A DNA stretch of 64,000 bases, from NCBI RefSeq assembly GCF_000321225.1, contig NW_004450302.1, positions 5,194,393 through 5,258,392 on the forward strand. The letters are read 5' to 3'. This DNA is from Odobenus rosmarus divergens. Lineage: Eukaryota > Chordata > Mammalia > Carnivora > Odobenidae. Below are positions 23,391 through 33,960 of this stretch, one piece after another; within the stretch, counting starts at the first letter, position 1; each line of letters opens with the position of its first letter. The notes beneath the pieces were generated by a model that saw nothing but the letters and a program-made list of their open reading frames with translations, did not search any database and had not been told where the DNA came from. Both the position numbers and the translations under genes were made by a program.

Positions 23391-23525
23391 GGGGTGCCTG
23401 GCTGGCTCAGTCTCAGTAGGTAGAGCATGCAGCTCCTGATCTCGGTGGTGGTGGCGGGGTGGGGGGGTGGTCATGAGTTCAAGCCCGGTATTGGGCATAG
23501 AGCTTACTGGGGAAAAAAAAAAAAA
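23391..23525 (+). mobile_element. short Can-SINE with G-rich insertion
   Basis: Between the A- and B-box parts the copy gained a GGTGGTGGTGGCGGGGT-type block, about 25 bp, absent from other copies. Confidence 0.85.
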
Positions 23526-23682
23526 GGCGGGGCATACAAGTAGCCCAGCTGGATGAACCAGTAAAGTGAGTAACATCCTTACTACATCCCCAGTGCCATT
23601 CCAGAAGAGCCAGGTGGCCCTCCTGTCTACCCACACAGAAGACAAGAAATTTGTTTTCTGAATAAACTCAATAAGAGATTCT

Positions 23683-23885
23683 ATTTTTTTAAAGATTTAA
23701 TTAATTCATTTGAGAGAGAGAGCAAGCGTGAGAGCACAAGTGCAGAGGGGAGGGGCAGAGGGAGAAGGAGTAGACACCCCACAGAGCAGGAATCCCAACT
23801 AGGGGCTCAATCCCAGGACCCTGAGATCATGACCTGAGCTGAAGGCAGATGCTTAACCATCTGAAGCCACCCACCCAGGCACCCC
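23683..23885 (-). mobile_element. long Can-SINE
   Basis: Flanks CTCAATAAGAGATTCTA / CTCAATAAGAGAGATTCTA. Confidence 0.92.
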
Positions 23886-24757
23886 TCAATAAGAGAGATT
23901 CTAGACAACGGAATACCCCTAACAAATAGATGCTAAATGAAAAGAAATGAATTAAGTGAAAATCTATATACCAAGCAGCAACACTGATAGCCCCCTTTCC
24001 ATTCTGGCCCTCACCCAGATTCTCATAATGACTATGCTTATCTACCACTCCACTCCCCATGACATTACCTTCCTTGGCAAAACTCAAAATACCTCTGAGC
24101 AAAAAGACCATGGGATACTGAAATCTGGGTTCCCAATTGGCAATGAACTGCTTCCAGGCACACAAAGCTTCCGGCCCTCCTTTTTTTTAGTGCCTCATGC
24201 TTAAAACATGAAGGGATAATTACGGGTTATCAGGCACGTGAAGCTCCAACCTGAAAAAGAGAGACCAAAACTACCAGGAAAAAAAATGGGACTCTGAGGA
24301 AACAGACAAAACAGGAACAAATGAAAACTATAATTAATATAGTCAAAGACCAAAGAAAAGTCATTACATCCATGAAATCCGGAACAGTATGTTATTTTTA
24401 GAAAGAGGTGGGGGTAGGGGAAGAGCAAGAAGAAGGAAGAGCTCTTGGAAATTACAAAAGTATGAACTGAATAATATAGCACTTATCCTATCTTTCTTGC
24501 ACAAACTATACCTTAGGGTAATCAAACAATTGATGAGGGAGAGGTTCTCTTTTATAAGAAAATTAGGTAAAAAATGCTGAAGGAATAACTAAGTTACAAT
24601 AGCACCATTTCTCAATCCTTAATGAAATAATAGGGAATATCCAGTCACCATTCAGATTTTCCTGGCTGTCTCATGTTCATAGCCAGGATGCAAACAAAGT
24701 CCCTATGCTGCTTTTGGATGATACATCTCTTAGGTCTAATTTAAAGTACAGATTCCC
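23886..24757. other. intron sequence with no recognised element
   Basis: No repeat family or coding signal recognised. Confidence 0.4.
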
Positions 24758-24863
24758 ATGTTAGCTTCAACAGCACATATACTAAAATTAGAACATACAG
24801 AGAAAATTAGCATGGCCTCAGCACAAGGATGACACACAAATTTGTGAAGCATTCCAAATTTTT
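24758..24863 (+). pseudogene. U6 snRNA pseudogene
   Basis: Matches U6 along its full ~106 nt: AGCACATATACTAAAATT, ACAGAGAAAATTAGCATGGCC, AAGGATGACACACAAATT, then TTCCAAATTTTT. The ACAGAGA box is intact, but the 5' stem (GTGCTCGCTTCGG region) and several CpG positions are mutated (mostly G to A and C to T), and one base of the GGAACGATACAG segment is lost. No U6 promoter (PSE/TATA) is evident upstream. A non-functional retro-copy is the best reading. Confidence 0.92.
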
Positions 24864-25220
24864 ATATTTACTGTACTGGAATTAAAATTTCTAAAAATAA
24901 TTGAGTACAGGTTCCCTAGTCCTTTTCCCCCAATGGTCTGTTACAGCCATTGATGATCATATAAGGGAATACTATAAAGCCATTGTAAAGAATAATTTCG
25001 ATCTATCCAGACAGACACAGGTTGTTGCCAGTTATGAGTAAATGAAACTGAACAGGCAATTCACAGAAAAGGCAAGCAGATCATCAATAAATATAAGAAA
25101 ATATGCTTAACCACAGTAGTGATCTGAGAAAAGCAAATTTAAAGGTTGTTTCCACAAATATCAGATTAGAAACTAAAGCCAAAAAGTCTGAGAGTGTCAA
25201 GTGTTGGCAAGATACAGGGA

Positions 25221-25442
25221 GGGGCACCTGGGTGGCTCAGCTGGTTAAGCATCTGACTTCAGTTCAGGTCATGATCTCAGGGTCCTGGGATTGAGCTCAT
25301 GGGTCAGGCTCCTGCTCAGGGAAAAGTTTGCTTTTTCCTCTCCCTCTGCCACTAGCCCCCTTCCCCCCACCCCGGGGTGGGGGGAAGAGGGGGGAAGGCT
25401 CTTGCTCTCTCTAAAATAAATAAATCTTTAAAAAAAAAAAAA
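25221..25442 (+). mobile_element. long Can-SINE containing a GC palindrome
   Basis: CT-rich part interrupted by a C-run/G-run inverted repeat at 25356-25391. Confidence 0.9.
25356..25391. repeat. perfect GC palindrome
   Basis: CTTCCCCCCACCCC joined directly to GGGGTGGGGGGAAG, 28 bp perfect with no loop (25360-25387), extended by flanking C and G runs with one mismatch. Confidence 0.9.
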
Positions 25443-26145
25443 GTGAGGTTTCTCTAATGGGTAGGATTCTATAAGTATTTCTATAATGCTTTGATTCTGT
25501 TTTGTTTATCACAAAGAGCATGTATTTCATCTATTAACAGGAAAATTAAGTAAATAAAAACAAACAAAACCTTTAGACAAAATAGCCAAACAAGTACAAC
25601 ACATGTGAATTTTACTCACACACACAAAAAGAATTTTACTCATTGCCCAAACTGTCATCCATAACTGTATAAATGTCATGACCATTTATTCCACGAGCTC
25701 CACTATTCTTGCACCTATATATTTCATATTCCCTTTAGCCCTTGTGACTGACTACCACAGCACAGAGAACATTCATTTTCTACTGTCTTACCCCAAGAAA
25801 CAAGAAAGAACTGAAACTCACTGGCCTATGACAGAGGCTATCAAGCAGGAATTGATTACCATACTGATAAAACCCGAAAAGGTGTAGCACTCTAAAGTTT
25901 ACCAGACCAGCCAAGTAATTCTTTACTGACTGTCACAGTTTTGTGCTTCTGTAGGTATGTGATCAATATTTTACATTTGACTTTAATTTACACATCTTAA
26001 AGCCTGACACTGTGACTTATTTCAACACTTGACTATTATAAAAATATTTTTCTATTACTAAGAAAATTCAGAAAATGTTAACCTGAAAAGAAGTATATAG
26101 TATTGAAGAAAATCTAAAAATTATCTACAAAGAAAAAAACAGTGA
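25443..26145. other. intron sequence with no recognised element
   Basis: AT-rich intron DNA; nothing recognised. Confidence 0.4.
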
Positions 26146-26353
26146 GGGGCACCTGGGTGGCTCAGTAAATTGAGCATCTGACTTAGGTCAGGTTATGATA
26201 TCAGAGTCCTGGGACTGAACCCCACTGTTGGACTGCCCCTGCCCGCTCAGTGGGGAGTCTGATTCTCCCTCCCCTTCTCTCTCTGCCCCTCCCTCCATTC
26301 ATGCTCTCTCTCTCTCTCTCTCTCAAATGAATAAAATCTTAAAAAAAAAAAAA
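26146..26353 (+). mobile_element. long Can-SINE
   Basis: Flanks AAACAGTGA / AACAACAGTGGA. Confidence 0.9.
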
Positions 26354-26599
26354 CAACAGTGGATAATTTTTCTTTTCAGTTGTTTTCTGTGTCTTGTTTT
26401 TTAATGTTATCGGGAATTTTCAAACATGCATAATGGAGGAGAGAACAGTGTAATAAACCCCTACATACCATCACCTAATTTCAACAATTATCAGCACATG
26501 GCACATCCTGTTTTGTCTGTATTCTTCCTCTTTTCCCCCAACAAACCTCAGCATCATAAGATTTCACTACAAATACTTTAGTATGAATTAAAGATACAT

Positions 26600-26890
26600 T
26601 TTATGGCTTTGACTGAAGATCATCAATGGCTTCCTACTAGAACACAAGTGTAGACTTCTAAACTCCACCTGAGGCCATAAGGCCCAGTGAGTGAGCAGCT
26701 CCTCCATGATTCTACCTCTTCCCCTCCCTTTCCTCTACATTGGCTGACTCCTAATTTAAATTGTTTCCTACCTCAGAGTCTCATTTCCTTTGTCTAGGAC
26801 ATTCTCCTTTGATGGTCTCTTCCTCATCCTTCATTTCATAACTGAAAGGTTATGTCCCCTGTGGCCTTCCCTAACCATCCTACCAAGGGG
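26600..26890 (+). mobile_element. L2-like fragment
   Basis: Order of phrases (TCATCAATGGCTTCCTACTA, TAGACTTCTAAACTCC, CTCCATGATTCTACCTC, GGTTATGTCCCCTGTGGCCTTCCC) follows the old LINE 3' region also seen at 8.6-11 kb. Confidence 0.5.
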
Positions 26891-27031
26891 GGGATATGGT
26901 CATTATTTTAGCTTTTCACATATAGTTTTAATTTTAGGTGTACACATATGCCTTTTTTAAGAATTAATTTTATACTATTCAAACTTTAGTTATAAAAGTA
27001 GACTTGTGTCTTGTTATTTCCAGATGTTATA

Positions 27032-27056
27032 CACACACACACACACACACACACAC
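27032..27056. repeat. (CA)n microsatellite
   Basis: About 13 CA units at the left end of the L1 remnant. Confidence 0.95.
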
Positions 27057-27720
27057 CTAAAAATATATCTGAACCGAACTGGCTTATCTGAATAGTTACA
27101 GAAAAAGCACTTGAAAAAATTCAGCATCTCTTCAATATGAAAACACTCTACCAACAAGGAATAGAAAGGAACTCCCTCAAAAAGCATCTACAAAACCCCA
27201 CAACTACCTCATATTTCATGGGTAAAGACTGAATGCTTTCCCCATAAGATCAGAAACAAGACAAAAATTTTACTCTTGCCAGTTCTATTCCATACTGTAC
27301 CAGGAGGTCCTAAGAAGGGTAATTAGGCAGGAAAATTAAATAAAAGGCATCCAGATTGTAGAAAAAGAAGTAAAACTACCTCTATTTGCAGATGACATGA
27401 TAATGTATATTAAAAAATCTATTAGAATAAAAAAGTTCAGCAGGATACAAGATCAATATACAAAAAATTAAGTGTCTTTCTAGGGGTGCCTGGGTGGGTC
27501 AGTCATTGAGTGTCTGCCTTCGGCTCAGGTCATGATCCTAGGGTCCTGGGATTGAGCCCTACATCGGGCTCCCTGCTCAGTGGGAAGCCTGCTTCTCCCT
27601 CTCCCACTCCCCCTGCTTGTGTTCCCTCTCTCGCTGTGTCTCTCTGTCAAATAAATAAATAAAATCTTAAAAAAAAAAAGTGTATTTCTAAACATTTGCA
27701 ATGATCAGAAAATTAAATTA
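27057..27720 (+). mobile_element. L1 ORF2 remnant, reverse transcriptase region
   Basis: Frame near 27380 reads EVKLPLFADDMIMYI: the FADD catalytic motif of L1 reverse transcriptase. Upstream text (AAAATTCAGCATCTCTTC, TTCCATACTGTACCAGGAGG) is also ORF2. Frameshifts and stops make it dead. A SINE interrupts at 27483. Confidence 0.88.
27483..27679 (+). mobile_element. long Can-SINE in L1
   Basis: Flanks AAGTGTCTTTCTA / AAGTGTATTTCTA. Confidence 0.93.
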
Positions 27721-27721
27721 A

Positions 27722-27818
27722 GGGGCTCCTGCTTTGCTCAGTCAGTAGAGCATGCTACTCTTGATCTTGGGGTCATGAGTTCAAGCCCCACATTGGGGGT
27801 AGAGTTTACCTTAAGAAT
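27722..27818 (+). mobile_element. short Can-SINE in L1
   Basis: GGGGCTCCTGCTTTGCTCAG head, GTAGAGTTTACCTTAAG end. Confidence 0.87.
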
Positions 27819-27848
27819 AATTAATTAGGGGTAAAAAGAGAATAATTA

Positions 27849-28075
27849 GGGGCACCTGAGTGGCTCAGTCGGCTAAGCATCCAACTCCTGATTTTGGCTC
27901 AGGTCATCATCTTGGGGCCCTGGGATTGAGCCCCACGTCAGGTTCCATGCTCCGAGGGGAGTCTGCTTCTCTCCTTCCTCTCCTCTGCCCCTCCCCTGGC
28001 TTGCACACTTGTGTACACATGCACTCTCTCTCTCAAATAAATAAATAAATAAATCTTTTTTTTTTTTTTTTTTTA
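27849..28075 (+). mobile_element. long Can-SINE, first of three in a row
   Basis: Tail ends AAATAAATC then T19; next to AAAGAATAACTCGG. Confidence 0.9.
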
Positions 28076-28086
28076 AAGAATAACTC

Positions 28087-28293
28087 GGGGGCGCCTGGGT
28101 GGCTCAGATGGTTGGGCGTCTGCCTTCGGCTCAGGTCATGGTCCCGGGGTCCTGGGATCGAGTCTCGCATCGGGCTCCCTGCTCAGTGGAGAGCCTGCTT
28201 CTCCCTCTGCTTCTCTCTCTCTCTCCCTCTCTCTCTCCCTCTGTCTCTCATGAATAAATAAATAAAATCTTTAAAAAAAAAATTAAAAAAAAA
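28087..28293 (+). mobile_element. long Can-SINE, second of three
   Basis: AAAGAATAACTCGG lies on both sides, so it entered the short gap next to the older copy. Confidence 0.93.
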
Positions 28294-28306
28294 TAAAGAA
28301 TAACTC

Positions 28307-28512
28307 GGGGTGCCTGCTTGACTCAGTTGGTTAACTGTCTGCCTTGGGCTCAGGTGATGATCCTGGGGTCCTGGGATCAAGTCCCATGTCAGGCTCCCTG
28401 CTCAGCATGGACTACGCTTCTGCCTCTCCCTCTGCCCCACCCCCCGTTCATGGTCTCTCTCTCACATAAACAAAATCTTTTAAAAAAATAAAAAATTTAA
28501 AAATAAAAAAAT
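28307..28512 (+). mobile_element. long Can-SINE, third of three
   Basis: GGGGTGCCTGCTTGACTCAG head; more diverged than its neighbour. Confidence 0.9.
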
Positions 28513-28515
28513 AAC

Positions 28516-29366
28516 TTTTTTTTGAAGTTAAGGAAACAAATCCATTTACAAAAGCATCAAAAAGAACTAAATGCCTAGAAGTAAATTTAACAAAAGAAAT
28601 GCAAAACTTTTACTGGCAACAACAAAACACTGTTGAAAGAAACTAAAAAACTAAATAAATGGAAAGCATCATGTTCATGGAACAGGAGACCTAATATTGG
28701 TAAGATGGCAATACTCTCCAAACTGATCTACAAATTAAACAAAATCCCTATGGAAACCCAAGCGAGCTTCTTTGCAGAAATTGACAAACTGATCCTAAAA
28801 TCATATGGAAATTCTAGGGACCCAGAATGACCAAAATAATCTTAAAAAAAGAACAATTAACAATAAAAAATTTTAAAAAAAAGAACAAAGTTGGAGGACA
28901 TATTCCTCAAATTCAAAACTTATTACAAAACAACAGTAATCACAACAGGGTAGTACTGGCTTAAGGATATATAGATCAAGAGAATAGAACTGAGAGTCCA
29001 GAAAGAAACCCTCAGATTTATAGTCAATTAAATTTCAACAAGGGTATCAAGATAATTCACTGAGAAAAGAATGGTCTCATCAGCAAATGCTACTGGGACA
29101 ACTGGATATCCACATGCAAAGGAATTAATTTGGACTCCATATATTAAAAACAACTCAAAATGGGTCAAACACCTAAATCTAAGACCTGAAACTGTAACAC
29201 TGAGAAGAAATCGTAGGTGTAAAATTCTTGTAACATCGATCTAGGCAATGGTTTCTTCTATATACACAAAGAGCACAGGCAATAAAAGAAAACAAAGAGA
29301 TAAAACTGGACTTCATCAAAATTAAAAACTTTTGTGTTTCAAAGGACATTATCAAGAAAGTAAAAA
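28516..29366 (+). mobile_element. L1 ORF2 remnant, C-terminal part
   Basis: Continues the same L1 after the SINE block: one open stretch reads WKASCSWNRRPNIGKMAILSK and later text (GGACAACTGGATATCCACATG, AAAACTGGACTTCATCAAAA) is the ORF2 end region. Several stops. The segment 28558-28695 recurs near 29.9 kb. Confidence 0.88.
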
Positions 29367-29372
29367 AGGGGT

Positions 29373-29572
29373 AGGGGCGCTCGGGTGGCTCAGTCATTAA
29401 GCCTCTGCCTTCTGTTTGGGTCATGGTCACGGGGTCCTGGGATTGAGCCCTGCATCGGGCTTCCTGCTCGGCAGGAAGCCTGCTTCTCCCTCTCCCACTC
29501 CCCCTGCTTGTGTTCCCTCTCTCGCTGTGTCTCTGTCAAATAAGTAAATAAAATCTTTAAAAAAAAAAAAAA
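29373..29572 (+). mobile_element. long Can-SINE in L1
   Basis: GGGGCGCTCGGGTGGCTCAG head; inserted in the AAGTAAAAAAGG stretch. Confidence 0.92.
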
Positions 29573-29594
29573 GGAAAGAAAAAAAGAGAGTATG

Positions 29595-29710
29595 GGGGGG
29601 AACTGGCTGGTTCAGTTGGTAGAGCATGTGTCTCTTGATTTTGGGGTCATGAGTTACAAGGCCCACATTGGGTGTAGAAACTACTTAAATTAAAACAAAA
29701 GAAAAAGAAC
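29595..29710 (+). mobile_element. short Can-SINE in L1
   Basis: GGGGGGAACTGGCTGGTTCAG head, GTAGAAACTACTTAAATT end. Confidence 0.85.
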
Positions 29711-29726
29711 ATCAAAAAAAAAAAAG

Positions 29727-29995
29727 ACAAAACACAGAATGGGAGAACATATTAGCAAGTCATATATCTCATAAGAGACTTGTATATACATATACAAGGG
29801 TAATACTCAAGGGAAAAGAACTAAATGCCTAGAAGTAAATTTAACAAAAGAAATGCAAAACTTTTACTCTGACAACAACAAAACATTGTTATACTAAATA
29901 AATGGAAAGCATCATGTTCATGGATCAGGAGACCTACAAGGGAGTATACAAGGGGAGCCACCCAGGCAACCCTATGCTACGTATATTTTACCACA
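29727..29995 (+). mobile_element. L1 remnant with a repeated ORF2 segment
   Basis: After ORF2 text (GGGAGAACATATTAGCAAGTC) the block 29816-29937 repeats upstream ORF2 DNA (28561-28693) rather than continuing to the L1 3' end. Confidence 0.8.
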
Positions 29996-30013
29996 ATAAA
30001 AATTTTAAGGAAT

Positions 30014-30211
30014 GGGGCGCCTGGGTAGCTCAGTTGTTAAGCATCTGCCTTCGGCTCAGGTCATGATTCCTGGGTCCTGGGATCGAGCCCCACATCGGGC
30101 TCACTGCTCGGCGGGAAGCCTGCTTCTCCCTCTCCCACTCCCTCTGCTTGTGTTCCCTCTCTCACTGTGTCTCTCTCTGTCAAATAAATAAATAAAATCT
30201 TTTTAAAAAAA
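30014..30211 (+). mobile_element. long Can-SINE
   Basis: Flanks AATTTTTAAGGAA / AATTTTAAGGAA. Confidence 0.94.
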
Positions 30212-30905
30212 GAATTTTTAAGGAAAAAAAATATGTTGACAACTAAATAAAGTGAAATTTTCACAGGAATAAAAAATCAAGTTAACTGAATTAAAATAAA
30301 TGCAGTCTGTTAGGGGAATGAAAATGTTCAAGGTCAACAATATTAATACCATGGGTTGACAGTATCACTGAGAAATGAAGTAGTCTTCATAACCATATTT
30401 TTAAGAAAATCTGAAGAACCAAAACATTTTTATCACATGTTTTAATTCAAAATGTTTCTAGAATGTCATATACACCTACCTCCTTAAAATAGAGCATAAT
30501 AAAATGTAACCTCATGTTGGGAAGAAGCATCACTGTGAATCACCGTGAAGCACAATTATAAGCCCTACTGTATTACAGTATGTGATGCCTTCAAGAAATG
30601 TGAAAATACTGTCCCTTACTTTCTGACACCCAATTATCTATTAAACCTCAATTCTTGCCACTCCCTATGTGGCAGAAGTACTAGTACACTATTTCAAAGA
30701 ACATATGGAAAATTAACATTTACTACTTAAATACAGGAAAAATAAATGTCATGTTTTTGTAGTTTTCTGAATAGTCACACACTATCAAACCCTTCATACT
30801 TTGGATTTGTGACCTATAACCCAGTTAAATGCCACCCTGTCTCTATGAACTTATTCCTATATAACATCTTGTATATACAATACTTGTTTAAAATACTTAC
30901 ATAAA

Positions 30906-31105
30906 GGGGCGCCTGGGTGGCTCAGCCATTAAGCGTCTGCCTTCGACTCAGGTCATGATCCCAGGGTCCTGGGATGGAGCCCCACGTCCAGCTCCCTGCT
31001 CAGCAGGAAGCCTGCTTCTCCCTCTCACATACTCCCTGCTTGTGTTCCCTTTCTCACTATCTCTTTCTCTCTGTCAAATAAATAAATAAAATCTTTTAAA
31101 AAATA
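30906..31105 (+). mobile_element. long Can-SINE
   Basis: Perfect target duplication AAAATACTTACATAAA. Confidence 0.95.
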
Positions 31106-31147
31106 AAATACTTACATAAAGCTGCCCTAGTTATTTACATTAGCCTC

Positions 31148-31255
31148 CCCCCACTAGACTATGAGCTCAAGAGCAATACCCTGGACTATTCATTCTTGTA
31201 CCTCTGGTCCGGGCACAGAGTGTTTAATTAACATCTGTTTTATAAATAAATAAAT
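31148..31255 (+). mobile_element. L2 3' end fragment
   Basis: CTAGACTATGAGCTCAAGAGC ... CTCTGGTCCGGGCACAGAG ... ATAAATAAATGAG matches the L2 3' terminal pattern. Confidence 0.6.
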
Positions 31256-31284
31256 GAGATGGATAGATAGGTAGATATCAGAAA

Positions 31285-31421
31285 TACAGGTAACATTTAG
31301 TACTTATCAGCCAAATGCCTGGGGCTTTGTAAAGCTCATTTTTCCTGTATAATCCTCACAACAACCTTACTAAGGTTGTTACTATTATTATCCCTATTTA
31401 TAATTAAGAAATTGAGGTTTC
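31285..31421 (-). mobile_element. MIR fragment
   Basis: TAATCCTCACAACAACCTTAC and TATTATTATCCCTATTTATAA are the reverse MIR core; a SINE follows. Confidence 0.75.
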
Positions 31422-31609
31422 GGGGCACCTGGGTGGCTCACTCAGTTGGGCATCTGCCTTCAGCTCAGGTCATGATCCCAGGGTCCTGGGATGGAGCCCT
31501 GCACTGGGCTGCCTGCTCAGCGGGGAGTCTGCTTCTCCCTCTCCCAATCCCCCTGCTTGTGCTTTCTCTGTCAAATAAATGAACAGAATCTTAAAAACAA
31601 AACAAAAAC
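31422..31609 (+). mobile_element. long Can-SINE
   Basis: Head GGGGCACCTGGGTGGCTCAC; tail AAATAAATGAACAGAATC. Confidence 0.92.
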
Positions 31610-31665
31610 ACACTTTCAAGTAAAAAATAAAAAATAAAAATAAATAAAATAAAATAAAGGATACT

Positions 31666-31848
31666 GGGGCACCTGAGTGGCTCAGTCATTTAAGCATCTG
31701 CCTTCAGCTCAGGTCATGATCCCAGCGTCCTGGGATCGAGCCCCGCATCAGTGCTTCTCCCTCTCCCTCTGCCTGCTGCTCCGTTTGTGCTCTGTGTGTC
31801 AAATAAATAAAATCTTTCATAAATAAATAAATACATACATACATAAAT
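31666..31848 (+). mobile_element. long Can-SINE, internally deleted
   Basis: AAATAAAGGATACTGGG / AAATAAGGATACTGGG flanks; about 25 bp missing after CCCCGCATCA. Confidence 0.9.
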
Positions 31849-31892
31849 AAGGATACTGGGTGGCTCAGTTGGTTAGTTGGTTAGGCATCAGA

Positions 31893-32091
31893 CTTTTTTT
31901 TTTTTAAGATTTTATTTATGTATTTGACAGAAAGAGACAGCAAGAGAGGGAACACAAGCAGGGGGAGTGGTAGAGGGAGAAGCAGGCTTCCTGCAGAGCA
32001 GGGAGCCCGATGCGAGGCTCCATCCCAGGACCCGGGGATCATGACCCGAACCGAAGGCAGACGCTCAACGACTGAGCCACCCACGCGCCCC
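31893..32091 (-). mobile_element. long Can-SINE nested
   Basis: Full copy ending GAGCCACCCACGCGCCCC. Confidence 0.93.
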
Positions 32092-32109
32092 ATTGAGAGA
32101 GAGAGAGAT

Positions 32110-32179
<70 letters not shown>

Positions 32180-32257
32180 AGAGAAAGAGCACGAGCAGGG
32201 AGGAGAGGTAGAAGCAGGGGCTCAATCTCTTAACCAACGGAGCCACCCAGGCGCCCC
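32092..32257 (-). mobile_element. Can-SINE remnant with long (GA)n
   Basis: GA-rich array 32094-32190, then GCACGAGCAGGGAGGAGAGG and GAGCCACCCAGGCGCCCC; part of the body is deleted. Confidence 0.85.
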
Positions 32258-32404
32258 AGCATCCGACTCTTGGTTTCAGCTGAGGTCATGATCTCAGGGT
32301 CCTGAGATCTAGCCTCGCATCAGGCTCCATGCTGGGCACAGAGCCTGCTTGGGATGCTCTCTCTCCCCCTCCCCCTGCTCCTCACAGGCACACATTCTCT
32401 TAAA

Positions 32405-32443
32405 TTAGAATAGAATAGAATAGAACGGAACAGAATAGAATAG
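32405..32443. repeat. (AATAG)n pentanucleotide array
   Basis: Tail of the outer SINE expanded to TAGAATAGAATAGAA with a few variants. Confidence 0.9.
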
Positions 32444-33062
32444 CATAAGGATACTATGAATAAGTGCTTTGCCTTTAAATGTTTATTCAGTAGGCCAAGA
32501 TCATGAACTTTATTACACCAAATTTGAGACATTCACTTTACCTCTTCAGAAATCTTTGCTTACTTCCTGGCCCTCAGCTAGCTTAGAGGTAGTCAACACT
32601 GAGTAAATTACTGGATGAATTCCTATCCCAGCACAAAAATATTCTTTAAAGAGTTAAAACTAACAGAGCCACAAATAAGTGGGTAATTTCTGTTAAATGT
32701 TTCCCAAATCACATCAAACAAGTTCAAGTAGACTATTTTCATAGTAGAACCACAGACAAACAATAGCCTTTTTTAAAAAGTTACCCTTCTGGTTTTACAA
32801 AAGCCTGTTATATTTAATTCCACACTTCTGTGCAACCTGTTTAACTTTTTAAAAGGTATTTGTTTTTGAATAGGTAGCAGTAACAAAAAATGAGGCTAGG
32901 GCAACAGGTAACTGAAAGAAAATTCAAACTAAGGATAATAGAAATTAGAAATTTTATTATATCATAATAACCTAGCAGAGGCTTTTAACCAATATATGTT
33001 TTAATGCCCAAGAAATAAAATATTCCCTGTTCTTCAGAATGAAACGTACTTCAAAAATAATA
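32444..33062. other. intron sequence with no recognised element
   Basis: Nothing recognised beyond a weak L2-like phrase near 32.57 kb. Confidence 0.4.
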
Positions 33063-33250
33063 GGGCACCTGGGTGGCTCAGTCGCTTAAGCGACTGCTTT
33101 GGGCTCAGGTCATGATCCTGGGGTCCTGGGATCCAGCCCCACATCAGGCTCCCTGCTCAGCAGGAGTCTGCTTCTCCCTCTCCCTCTGCCCCTCCCTGTG
33201 CTAATTCATTCTCTCTCAAATAAATAAATAAATAAAATCTTAGGGGAAAA
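33063..33250 (+). mobile_element. long Can-SINE
   Basis: Head GGGCACCTGGGTGGCTCAGT; tail AAATAAATAAATAAAATCTTA. Confidence 0.92.
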
Positions 33251-33336
33251 AATGTCTATCAAAAGATCATAAGCAAATAGTTTAAGTTTGGGCACTTAAC
33301 CCTCATTTGTGTGGAAATTTTATTCAAACGTATTTT

Positions 33337-33534
33337 TCTTTTTTTTTTAATATTTTATTTATTTATTTGACAGAGACAAAGCGAGAGAGGGAACACGAGC
33401 AGGGGGAGTGGCAGAGGGAGAAGCAGGCTTCCCGTGGAGCAGGGAGCCCCATATGGGGCTCAATCCCAGGACACTGGGATCACGACCTGAGCCGAAGGCC
33501 AGATGCTCAACCAAATGAGCCATCCAGGTGTCCC
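33337..33534 (-). mobile_element. long Can-SINE
   Basis: TCAAACGTATTTTTC / TCAAATGTTATTTTTC flanks. Confidence 0.92.
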
Positions 33535-33768
33535 TCAAATGTTATTTTTCAAGCAGCAACTCAAACAAATCTAAAATTAATTAAAATACAAAAAGGAAGC
33601 CACATTAAGTTTAAAATTATTAGAGTATCATGACTTTTAAAAATCACCTAGATTCCCTCCAAAAACAAAACAAAAAAGATATAAACAAAATAAAAAATAA
33701 TAAGGTTTGAAAAATGAAAAAGGATCACCTAGCCCAACCTTTGCAAATACAGAAGTAATGCCTACAAT

Positions 33769-33960
33769 CTTTTTTTTTTTTTAAGATTTTGTTTATTTGA
33801 CAGAGAGAGCAAGAGAGGGAACACAAGCAGGGGGAGTGGGAGAGGGAGAAGCAGGCTTCCCGCTGAGCAGGGAGCCCAATGTGGGGCTCGATCCCAGGAC
33901 CCTGGGATCATGACCTGAGCCGAAGGCAGATGTTTAACGACCGAGCCACCCAGGCGCCCC
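33769..33960 (-). mobile_element. long Can-SINE
   Basis: AGTAATGCCTACAATCTT / AGTAATGCCTATGATCTT flanks. Confidence 0.94.

Larger units (their letters stand above)
31850..32405 (+). mobile_element. old Can-SINE holding two minus-strand SINEs
   Basis: Outer pieces 31856-31892 and about 32258-32405. GCATCAGACT at the left break and GCATCCGACT at the right break mark where the inner block entered. Confidence 0.85.

Noticed and set aside
28633..28830. 65-residue open frame with KMAILSKLIYKLNKIP
   Set aside because: Part of decayed L1 ORF2, not a host gene.
31881..32246. 121-residue minus-strand frame rich in SLSLSL
   Set aside because: Translation of GA/CT arrays in nested SINEs.
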